Program-made: the position numbers and the translations under genes | The notes under the pieces: model-generated | What the model saw: only the letters and a program-made list of their open reading frames with translations | Told to the model about the DNA's origin: nothing | The model's database searches: none | NCBI GenBank assembly: GCA_023389545.1 | Contig: JAEWEI010000430.1 | Coordinates: forward strand, 1 to 5,142 | From: Actinomycetes bacterium | GTDB taxonomy: Bacteria > Actinomycetota > Actinomycetes > Actinomycetales > Cellulomonadaceae | Direction of reading: 5' to 3' | DNA: 5,142 nt | Shown here: one piece after another, positions 1-5,142 of the stretch | How the letters are laid out: each line of letters begins with the position of its first letter | Position numbering within the stretch: the first letter of the stretch is position 1

Positions 1-52
1 CTGGGTGCTCGGTCCGACCCCCCAGTAGCCACGCACGCGACGGAGTACTCCC
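1..52 (+). other. Upstream leader of cydA, no recognisable promoter
   Basis: This short stretch precedes the operon and holds no gene that can be supported. In the cydA frame a TAG stop lies at 26-28 and no start codon occurs between it and the GTG at 53, so the leader fixes the cydA start. I see no convincing -35/-10 pair. I also see no Rex-like (TTGTGA...TCACAA) or CRP-like operator, sites known to control cyd genes in some actinobacteria. The promoter and any operator most likely lie further upstream, outside the window. The only structured element is the palindrome at 42-51. Confidence 0.6.
42..51 (+). promoter_or_regulatory. Ribosome binding site of cydA inside a 10-bp palindrome
   Basis: GGAG at 42-45 lies 7 bases before the GTG start at 53, a standard Shine-Dalgarno distance, and supports that start. 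The ten bases GGAGTACTCC are a perfect inverted repeat, so the ribosome site is complementary to the bases directly after it. The loop would be very tight, allowing about three base pairs around GTAC. A stable hairpin is therefore doubtful, and the symmetry may be chance. Confidence 0.7.
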
Positions 53-1525
53 GTGGAAGCCCTTGAATTGGCCCGGTGGCAGTTCGGTGTCACCACCGTC
101 TACCACTTCATCTTCGTCCCGTTGACCATCGGCCTGGCCCCGCTCGTGGCACTGATGCAGACCTTCTGGGTGCGCACGGGCAACGAGCGCTGGCTGCGCC
201 TGACCAAGTTCTTCGGCAAGCTCTTGCTGATCAACTTCGCGATCGGCGTCGCCACCGGCATCGTCCAGGAGTTCCAGTTCGGCATGAACTGGAGCGAGTA
301 CTCGCGCTTCGTGGGCGACGTGTTCGGCGCCCCGCTCGCCATGGAGGCGCTCGCCGCGTTCTTCGTCGAGTCGACGTTCCTCGGCCTGTGGATCTTCGGC
401 TGGGACAAGCTGCCCAAGAAGATCCACCTCGCGTGCATCTGGGCCGTGGCGATCGCCACCAACCTCTCTGCGTACTTCATCCTCGCCGCGAACTCCTGGA
501 TGCAGCACCCCGTGGGCACCGTCTTCAACATGGAGACCGGCCGCGCGGAGATGGTGGACATCTGGGCAGTGCTCACCAACAGCACACTGCTGGCCGCGTT
601 CCCGCACACCATCACCGCCGCCTGGCTGACGGCCGGCACGTTCGTGGCCGGCATCGCCGGCTGGTGGATGGTCAAGCTGGTGCGTCGTGGCGAGGTCGAC
701 AAGGCCCGCGACATCTACCGCCCGGCAGTGGTGCTCGGCATGGTGACGATGCTGTTGTCGGGCGTGGGCCTGGCCCTGTCCGGCGACTTCCAGGCCAAGC
801 TGATGTTCCAGCAGCAGCCCATGAAGATGGCCGCCGCGGAGGCGCTGTGCGAGACCACCAACGGCGCGGCGTTCTCGATCCTGGCGATCGGCGACATCAA
901 CGCCGACTGCGACGGCGTGAAGCACCTGATCGAGCTGCCCGGGTTCACCTCGTTCCTCGCGAACAACGACTTCGACGCGCGCCTCGAGGGCGTCAACCAG
1001 ATCCAGGAGCGGTACGAGGAGCTGTACGGCGAGGGCGTCGACTACTCCCCCGACCTCGCCGTCACCTACTGGAGCTTCCGGCTGATGATCGGCCTGGCCG
1101 CGGGCTCGGCCGCGCTCGCGCTCGCGTCGCTGTGGCTGACCCGCAAGGGCCGCGTGACGGACAACATCTGGTTCTCCCGGCTCGCGATCATCGCGATCCC
1201 CATGCCGTTCCTGGCCAGCTCGTTCGGCTGGATCTTCACCGAGATGGGCCGTCAGCCGTGGGTCGTGGCCCCGAACCCCACGGGGGTGGACGGCGTGTGG
1301 CTGCTCACCCAGCGCGGGGTCTCCGAGGTGGTGAGCCCCACGACCGTCGTCATCTCGATGGTGGCCTTCACCGCGCTCTACGGCGTGCTCGCAGTGATCT
1401 GGTACAAGCTCATGCACCGCTACGCGGTCGAGGGTGTGGCTGACACTGAGCACGACCCGAGCCCCGACAACCCCGACAACCACAGCGACGACGCGGCCGA
1501 CAAGCCGCTGTCGTTCGCGTACTGA
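53..1525 (+). CDS. cydA: Cytochrome bd ubiquinol/menaquinol oxidase subunit I (CydA)
   Basis: CydA is the heme-bearing membrane subunit of cytochrome bd. It oxidises quinol (probably menaquinol here) and passes electrons through hemes b558, b595 and d to O2. The 490-residue protein has about nine hydrophobic segments. By alignment from memory with E. coli CydA, H18 is the b595/d-region axial histidine (E. coli H19), and H185 and M345 are the b558 ligands (H186, M393). E98 and E106 match E99 and E107, R343 matches R391, and the TEMGRQPW stretch (396-403) supplies E397 and R400 (E445, R448). K258 and E263 match the quinol-loop residues K252 and E257. About 47 residues are missing between the loop start and M345 relative to E. 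coli, so this is the short-Q-loop type common in Gram-positive bacteria. C266 and C286 lie in that loop. The tail from about 464 is acidic and Asp/Asn-rich. GTG at 53 is the only possible start after the in-frame stop at 26-28. All key residues are present, so the gene appears intact. Confidence 0.97.
   Translation: MEALELARWQFGVTTVYHFIFVPLTIGLAPLVALMQTFWVRTGNERWLRLTKFFGKLLLINFAIGVATGIVQEFQFGMNWSEYSRFVGDVFGAPLAMEALAAFFVESTFLGLWIFGWDKLPKKIHLACIWAVAIATNLSAYFILAANSWMQHPVGTVFNMETGRAEMVDIWAVLTNSTLLAAFPHTITAAWLTAGTFVAGIAGWWMVKLVRRGEVDKARDIYRPAVVLGMVTMLLSGVGLALSGDFQAKLMFQQQPMKMAAAEALCETTNGAAFSILAIGDINADCDGVKHLIELPGFTSFLANNDFDARLEGVNQIQERYEELYGEGVDYSPDLAVTYWSFRLMIGLAAGSAALALASLWLTRKGRVTDNIWFSRLAIIAIPMPFLASSFGWIFTEMGRQPWVVAPNPTGVDGVWLLTQRGVSEVVSPTTVVISMVAFTALYGVLAVIWYKLMHRYAVEGVADTEHDPSPDNPDNHSDDAADKPLSFAY
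1462..1479 (+). repeat. Two-copy 9-bp tandem repeat in the cydA tail
   Basis: CCCCGACAA occurs twice in direct succession and encodes a repeated Pro-Asp-Asn in the hydrophilic C-terminal tail of CydA. Because the unit is a multiple of three, copy-number change would keep the frame. The tail lies after the last membrane segment and is not part of the conserved core. Confidence 0.6.
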
Positions 1526-1531
1526 GGCAGG
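1523..1531 (+). promoter_or_regulatory. Ribosome binding site of cydB overlapping the cydA stop
   Basis: The purine-rich TGAGGCAGG begins with the cydA stop codon. GAGG at 1524-1527 is 8 bases before the cydB ATG at 1536, a good spacing. The close AGG at 1529-1531 is a weaker alternative. The overlap with the stop suggests that ribosomes finishing cydA help to start cydB. It also decides the start: an in-frame GTG at 1434 inside cydA would be 34 codons upstream but lacks family support. Confidence 0.75.
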
Positions 1532-1535
1532 CGTC

Positions 1536-2630
1536 ATGGAGCTCACGACAGTCTGGTTCTTGCTGATCGCCCTGCTGTGGACGGGCTACCTCGTGCTCGA
1601 GGGGTTCGACTTCGGCGTCGGCATGCTGCTCAAGCTGCTGGGGCGTGACGACAAGGAACGTCGCGTCATGATCAACACCATCGGCCCGGTGTGGGACGGC
1701 AACGAGGTGTGGCTGCTGACGGCGGGCGGCGCGACGTTCGCGGCGTTCCCCGAGTGGTACGCCACGATGTTCTCCGGCTTCTACCTGCCACTGCTGCTCA
1801 TCCTCCTCGCGCTCATCGTGCGCGTCGTGGCGTTCGAGTGGCGCGGGAAGATCAACGACCAGGCCTGGCGCGACCGCGCCGACTGGGCGCTGACGATCGG
1901 CTCCTGGGTCCCCGCGATCCTGTGGGGCGTCGCGTTCGCGAACCTGGTGCGCGGCGTCGAGCTGGACGCGAGCCACCAGTACGTGGGCGGCTTCGTCGCG
2001 CTGCTCAACCCGTTCGCGCTGGTCGGCGGTGTGACCACGGCGCTGCTGTTCCTCACCCACGGCGCGGTCTTCTTGGCGCTGAAGTCCGACGGCGAGGTGC
2101 GCCGGCGTGCGGGCGACCTCGCGGCGCGGCTCTCGGTGGTCACGCTCGTCGTGGCGGCCGCCTGGGCCATCTGGGCGCAGGTAGCCTACTCGGTCTCCTG
2201 GACCTGGGCTGCCGTGGCCGTCGCCGCGATCGCCCTGGTGGCGCTCGTCGTGGCGACCCGCGCCCGGCGTGAGGGCTGGGCGTTCATCGCCTCGGCCGTC
2301 ACCCTCGTCGCCGCCGTCGTGCTGATCTTCGGCTCGATGTACCCCGACGTGATGCCGGCGTTCGACCCTGCGAACTCGCTGAACATCGACAACGCGTCCT
2401 CGTCGTCGTACACGCTGACGGTGATGACGTGGGTCGCTGTGTGCCTGGTGCCCTTCGTCCTGCTCTACCAGGGCTGGACCTACTGGGTGTTCCGCAAGCG
2501 CGTCTCCTCCGAGCACATCCCCGAGTCGATCGGCCTCACCTTCGCCCGCGTGAAGGCTGCCGCGTTCAGCGGTGGCACGGGCAACGGCTCGGCGGGCTCC
2601 AGCTCGCGGAAGGACGGCACGACGTCATGA
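1536..2630 (+). CDS. cydB: Cytochrome bd oxidase subunit II (CydB)
   Basis: CydB is the second integral-membrane subunit of cytochrome bd. It pairs with CydA, stabilises the heme-containing core and contributes to the proton path. The 364-residue protein has about nine hydrophobic segments, close to the usual family size. Family hallmarks are clear: LEGFDFGVGML at 21-31; IGPVWDGNEVWLLTAGG at 49-65, running on through FPEWY at 71-75; and RVVAFEWR at 96-103. D25 and D54 correspond by position to E. coli D29 and D58, the latter known from structures as part of the proton channel. The last 20 or so residues are a Gly/Ser-rich hydrophilic tail with no recognisable domain. The ATG at 1536 begins a typical CydB N-terminus directly before the first membrane segment and has a good ribosome site. 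It follows cydA by 10 bases, and its stop codon overlaps an ATG (ATGA at 2627-2630). No damage is visible. Confidence 0.97.
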   Translation: MELTTVWFLLIALLWTGYLVLEGFDFGVGMLLKLLGRDDKERRVMINTIGPVWDGNEVWLLTAGGATFAAFPEWYATMFSGFYLPLLLILLALIVRVVAFEWRGKINDQAWRDRADWALTIGSWVPAILWGVAFANLVRGVELDASHQYVGGFVALLNPFALVGGVTTALLFLTHGAVFLALKSDGEVRRRAGDLAARLSVVTLVVAAAWAIWAQVAYSVSWTWAAVAVAAIALVALVVATRARREGWAFIASAVTLVAAVVLIFGSMYPDVMPAFDPANSLNIDNASSSSYTLTVMTWVAVCLVPFVLLYQGWTYWVFRKRVSSEHIPESIGLTFARVKAAAFSGGTGNGSAGSSSRKDGTTS

Positions 2631-2647
2631 GGCGCATCCGGCTGTGA
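2627..2647 (+). other. Possible six-codon mini-ORF linking cydB to cydD
   Basis: An ATG at 2627 overlaps the cydB stop (ATGA). It opens a six-codon frame, MRRIRL, whose TGA at 2645-2647 overlaps the GTG start of cydD (GTGA). A purine-rich AAGGA at 2610-2614 lies 12 bases before this ATG, which is rather far. The arrangement could pass terminating ribosomes from cydB to cydD by two successive stop-start steps. It is far too short to be a CydX-type third oxidase subunit, and it may be coincidental in GC-rich DNA. Translation is not shown by the sequence. Confidence 0.3.
2629..2632 (+). promoter_or_regulatory. Probable weak ribosome binding site of cydD
   Basis: GAGG at 2629-2632 is the only purine-rich Shine-Dalgarno candidate in the gap before cydD. 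It lies 11 bases before the GTG at 2644, longer than the spacing for cydA, cydB or cydC. It overlaps the cydB stop codon. CydD synthesis may therefore depend partly on coupling to cydB translation and may be lower than that of the oxidase subunits. Confidence 0.5.
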
Positions 2648-4380
2648 AGCCCCTCGACCCGAGGCTGCTGCGTCATGCGCGTGCGGCCCGGCAGTACGTC
2701 GCCCTCACCGTCGTGCTCGGCTTGGCCGTCGCGGGGCTGGTGATCGCGCAGGCGCTCCTGCTGGGCCACGCGCTCGGCTCCGCGGTGCAGGACGGCGCCG
2801 ACCTCGCCGACCTGGGCCCGCTGATCGGCTGGCTCGTGGCGGTCGTGGCCGCGCGCGCGCTCGTCACCGGCGCGCAGGAGAGGTATGCCCACCGGGCCGC
2901 GACCCGCGCGATCGGCGAGCTGCGCGCCCAGGTGGTGGAGCGCGCGACGGCGTTGGGCCCGCGCTGGCTGGCCGGCGGTGAGGGGCCCCGGGTCGTGACG
3001 CTGGTGACGCGCGGGCTGGAGAACCTCGAGCCGTACTTCGTCAGGTACCTCCCCCAGCTCGTGCTCGCCGCGACGCTCACGCCCGCGACCCTGCTGGTGG
3101 TGCTGGGCCTGGACTGGCTGTCCGCCGCGATCATCGCCGGGACCATCCCGCTGGTGCCGATCTTCATGATCTTGGTCGGCCGCCTGACCCAGGGGCGCTC
3201 GGAGCGGGGGCTGCGCGTCATGCAGCGCCTCGGCTCGCAGGTGCTCGACCTGCTCGCGGGACTGCCCACGCTGCGCGGCTTCGGCCGTGAGCGGGGCGCC
3301 ACGGGCCGCGTGCGCGAGCTGGGCCAGGCGCACCGCCGGGCGACGATGGGCACGCTGCGCATCGCGTTCCTATCCGGGATGGTGCTGGAGCTGCTCACGA
3401 CGCTCTCGGTGGCCCTGGTGGCGGTCGCCATCGGGATGCGCTTGGTCTACGGCCAGATCGACCTGGTGACGGGCCTCACGGTGCTGGTGCTCGCGCCCGA
3501 GGTGTACCTGCCGCTGCGCCAGGTCGGCGCCCACTTCCACGCCTCGACGGACGGCGTCGCCGCCGCCGAGCAGGTCTTCGAGGTGCTCGAGACGCCGCTG
3601 CCCGAGCGTGGCACGCAGCCCTGCCCGGACCTGCGCGCGTCGGCCATCCGGCTGCGGGACGTGAGCGTGCGCGCGCCGGGCCGGGATGTGCTGGCGCCCG
3701 CCGGCCTCGACGTCGAGCTGCGCCCCGGGCAGGTGCTCGCCCTGACGGGCGCCAGTGGCGGCGGCAAGACGACCGCCGTGTCCGTGCTGCTCGGGCTGCT
3801 CCGCCCCGACTCCGGAACTGTGGAAGTCGTCCTCGCCGTCGGCTCCGCCCTCCCGCTCGCCGAGATCGACCCGGCGGGCTACTGGCGGCAGGTGTCGTGG
3901 CTGCCGCAGCGCCCGGTGCTGGAGCCGGGGACGATTGACGCCGTGGTGGGCGGCGTGGGCGCCGACGGGCGGCCCGCGGACCCGTCCCGACGGGACAGGG
4001 CCGCTGCCCTCACCGGGCTGGACCAGGTGGTCGCCTCGCTCCCCGCCGGTTGGCAGACCCTGCTGGGCCGCGGCGGCGCCGGGCTCTCCGTCGGCCAGCG
4101 GCAGCGCGTCGCGCTGACTCGCGCGTTGCTCTCCGACGCGCCGCTGGTGGTGCTCGACGAGCCCACCGCCCACCTGGACTCGGCCTCGGAGGAGGTCGTG
4201 CTGCGGACCGTCGAGGCGCTGCGCGCCGAGGGCCGCACCGTGCTGCTGGTCGCGCACCGCCCCACGTTGATCGCGCTGGCCGACCAGGTGGTGGAGGTCC
4301 GCTCCGCCGACCTTCCTGAGAGCGCCCTGGGCGCCGACGCGATGAGCCAGCACGATGCCGATGTGGAGGCGCGCCGATGA
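2644..4380 (+). CDS. cydD: ABC transporter half-unit for cytochrome bd assembly (CydD)
   Basis: CydD is one half of the heterodimeric CydDC ABC transporter of the inner membrane, required to assemble cytochrome bd. The E. coli complex has been reported to export cysteine and glutathione and, in later structural work, to move heme. The substrate here cannot be read from the sequence. The 578-residue protein has an exporter-type membrane domain with six hydrophobic segments (about 18-45, 57-76, 136-155, 158-178, 242-266, 272-290), including the CydD-typical RYLPQLVLA at 134-142. The ATPase domain follows from about 335. It has Walker A GASGGGKTT (369-377, Lys375), Q-loop Gln422 in WLPQ, signature LSVGQ (481-485), Walker B LVVLDEP (501-507, Glu506), D-loop Asp512 and H-loop His538. 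All catalytic residues are present. The GTG at 2644 gives the family-typical KPLDPRLLR start. A GTG 24 codons upstream inside cydB would add only an Arg-rich leader and is unlikely. The last 25 residues are a variable tail. The gene overlaps cydC by four bases. Confidence 0.95.
   Translation: MKPLDPRLLRHARAARQYVALTVVLGLAVAGLVIAQALLLGHALGSAVQDGADLADLGPLIGWLVAVVAARALVTGAQERYAHRAATRAIGELRAQVVERATALGPRWLAGGEGPRVVTLVTRGLENLEPYFVRYLPQLVLAATLTPATLLVVLGLDWLSAAIIAGTIPLVPIFMILVGRLTQGRSERGLRVMQRLGSQVLDLLAGLPTLRGFGRERGATGRVRELGQAHRRATMGTLRIAFLSGMVLELLTTLSVALVAVAIGMRLVYGQIDLVTGLTVLVLAPEVYLPLRQVGAHFHASTDGVAAAEQVFEVLETPLPERGTQPCPDLRASAIRLRDVSVRAPGRDVLAPAGLDVELRPGQVLALTGASGGGKTTAVSVLLGLLRPDSGTVEVVLAVGSALPLAEIDPAGYWRQVSWLPQRPVLEPGTIDAVVGGVGADGRPADPSRRDRAAALTGLDQVVASLPAGWQTLLGRGGAGLSVGQRQRVALTRALLSDAPLVVLDEPTAHLDSASEEVVLRTVEALRAEGRTVLLVAHRPTLIALADQVVEVRSADLPESALGADAMSQHDADVEARR
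4365..4369 (+). promoter_or_regulatory. Strong ribosome binding site of cydC inside cydD
   Basis: GGAGG at 4365-4369 is 7 bases before the ATG at 4377, the best Shine-Dalgarno match and spacing in the window. It lies within the last codons of cydD. With the ATGA overlap it makes translational coupling of the two transporter halves likely, which suits a 1:1 heterodimer. Confidence 0.8.
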
Positions 4381-5142
4381 CCGCGACGACTCCCCGACCC
4401 CTCGCGTCTCGTCCGAAGGGCCAGGACACGACCGGCGCCCACGGTCAGCAGGGCCGCCTGGCGCGCCGGCTCGCGCACAGCCACGACCCGTTGTGGCGTG
4501 CCGTGTCCTTGCTGGACGTGCGCCCCACCCGCGCGGCCTTGGCCGTGCTGCTCGGCGTGCTCGGCCTCGGCTCGGCCGTCGCGCTCGCCGCGGTGTCCGC
4601 GTGGCTGATCGCCCGCGCGTCGCAGATGCCCCCGGTCCTGACGCTGTCCATCGCCACTGTCGGCGTCCGCGCCTTCGGCATCGGGCGCGGGGTGTTCCGC
4701 TACGTCGAACGCCTCACCTCGCATGACGTGGCCCTGCGCGGCATGGCCAATCTCCGCACCGCGCTGTACCAGCGGCTCGCGGTGGGACGCCCCGAGGCGA
4801 CTCTGCGCCTGCGGCGCGGCGACCTGCTGACGCGGGTCGGCGCGGATGTCGACGCGGTGGGGGACGCCGTGGTGCGCGGCCTGCTGCCCATCGCCGTGGC
4901 GGTGGTGCTGGGCTTCGGCACGGTCATCGCGATGGGCCTGTTCCTCCCGGCAGCCGGCGTCACCCTCGCGGCTTGCCTGCTGCTGGCGGGCGTGGTGGCG
5001 CCGTGGCTCGCCGCGCGTGCGGCGCGCACCACCGAGCAGCGCGCGGCCAGCGCTCGGGCGGCCTTGTCGACGGTGGCGCTCGGCCTGTTGGACGACGCCG
5101 GCCCGCTCACGGTGCAGGGCCGCACGCCCCAGGAGCTGGCAG
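4377..5142 (+). CDS. cydC: ABC transporter half-unit for cytochrome bd assembly (CydC), 3' end missing
   Basis: CydC is the partner half-transporter of CydD. Reading from the ATG at 4377 gives 255 codons with no stop, and the gene is cut by the window edge. What is visible is most of the membrane domain. The conserved CydC region runs from AVSAWLIARA (71-80) through VGVRAFGIGRGVFRYVERL (95-113) to SHD (115-117). It is followed by a LRRGDLLTRVGADVDAV cytoplasmic helix (145-161) and membrane segments near 165-190 and 192-214. The ATPase domain, with its Walker A and B motifs and signature, lies beyond the window, so its integrity cannot be judged. The first 35 or so residues are hydrophilic (Thr/Pro/Arg/Gln-rich), and about 50 residues precede the first membrane segment, more than in E. 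coli CydC. The start is chosen from the ATGA overlap with the cydD stop and the GGAGG site 7 bases upstream. It could be confused with another exporter-type ABC protein, but the RYVERL motif and gene order make CydC the clear choice. Confidence 0.93.
   Translation, partial: MTATTPRPLASRPKGQDTTGAHGQQGRLARRLAHSHDPLWRAVSLLDVRPTRAALAVLLGVLGLGSAVALAAVSAWLIARASQMPPVLTLSIATVGVRAFGIGRGVFRYVERLTSHDVALRGMANLRTALYQRLAVGRPEATLRLRRGDLLTRVGADVDAVGDAVVRGLLPIAVAVVLGFGTVIAMGLFLPAAGVTLAACLLLAGVVAPWLAARAARTTEQRAASARAALSTVALGLLDDAGPLTVQGRTPQELA

Noticed and set aside
76..1443. A 455-codon plus-strand frame overlapping cydA
   Set aside because: It is Arg/His/Pro-rich in an alternative frame of cydA and has none of the hydrophobic or family signals. 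It is a shadow of the real gene.
1410..2516. A 368-codon open frame on the minus strand across cydB
   Set aside because: It is antisense to a well-supported gene. Its product is an Arg/His/Gln-rich composition typical of GC-rich shadow frames, with no domain or membrane pattern.
2572..2643. N-terminal extension of cydD from the GTG at 2572
   Set aside because: It would overlap the cydB end and add an Arg/Ala-rich leader with no family match. The GTG at 2644 gives the expected KPLDPRLLR start.
2627..2647. A CydX-like small third subunit after cydB
   Set aside because: CydX proteins are roughly 30-40 residues with a membrane segment. Only a six-codon frame fits in this gap, so no such gene is present here.
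2851..2860. GC dinucleotide run as a possible repeat element
   Set aside because: It encodes ordinary Ala/Arg codons in a CydD membrane-domain segment and is explained by codon bias.
3984..3996. Inverted repeat GTCCCGACGGGAC as a possible terminator
   Set aside because: It sits inside the CydD ATPase coding region, has a one-base centre, lacks a following T-run and occurs in GC-rich DNA where short dyads are common.
3370..4353. A 327-codon open frame on the minus strand across cydD
   Set aside because: It lies opposite the conserved CydD ATPase domain, is low-complexity and Gln/His/Arg-rich, and has no supporting motif. It is best explained by codon bias of the plus-strand gene.

Overview
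The window is a compact, all plus-strand operon for cytochrome bd quinol oxidase and its assembly ABC transporter, in the order cydA-cydB-cydD-cydC. The cydC gene runs off the right edge. The DNA is very GC-rich, with strong G/C preference at third codon positions, GTG starts for two of the four genes and G-rich Shine-Dalgarno sequences. The cydABDC order, the short quinol loop of CydA and the CydD N-terminus (KPLDPRLLRHARAAR) all point to an actinobacterium. A Micrococcales or Cellulomonas-like host is my best guess, from protein style only.

Layout: bases 1-52 are a short leader with an in-frame stop (TAG at 26-28) and a Shine-Dalgarno sequence set inside a perfect 10-bp palindrome. CydA (53-1525) and CydB (1536-2630) are the two large membrane subunits of the oxidase, separated by 10 bases. 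CydD (2644-4380) follows 13 bases after cydB. Its GTG start overlaps the stop of a possible six-codon mini-ORF, whose own ATG overlaps the cydB stop. CydC (from 4377) overlaps the cydD stop by ATGA and has a strong GGAGG ribosome site inside cydD. The four genes are almost certainly co-transcribed and, at the last junction, translationally coupled.

How they work together: CydA carries the heme ligands and the quinol site, and CydB is its structural and proton-path partner. Together they oxidise menaquinol and reduce O2 to water with high oxygen affinity and no proton pumping. CydD and CydC are the two half-transporters of a heterodimeric ABC exporter-fold complex needed to mature the oxidase. 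In E. coli this complex has been linked to cysteine/glutathione export and, more recently, to heme transport.

I see no mobile element, RNA gene, CRISPR array, terminator or clearly foreign insert. This looks like an ordinary, intact respiratory operon. The points worth a second look are small: the junction architecture, the palindromic ribosome site, a cysteine pair in the CydA quinol loop, an extended CydC N-terminus and an odd stretch in the CydD ATPase domain.
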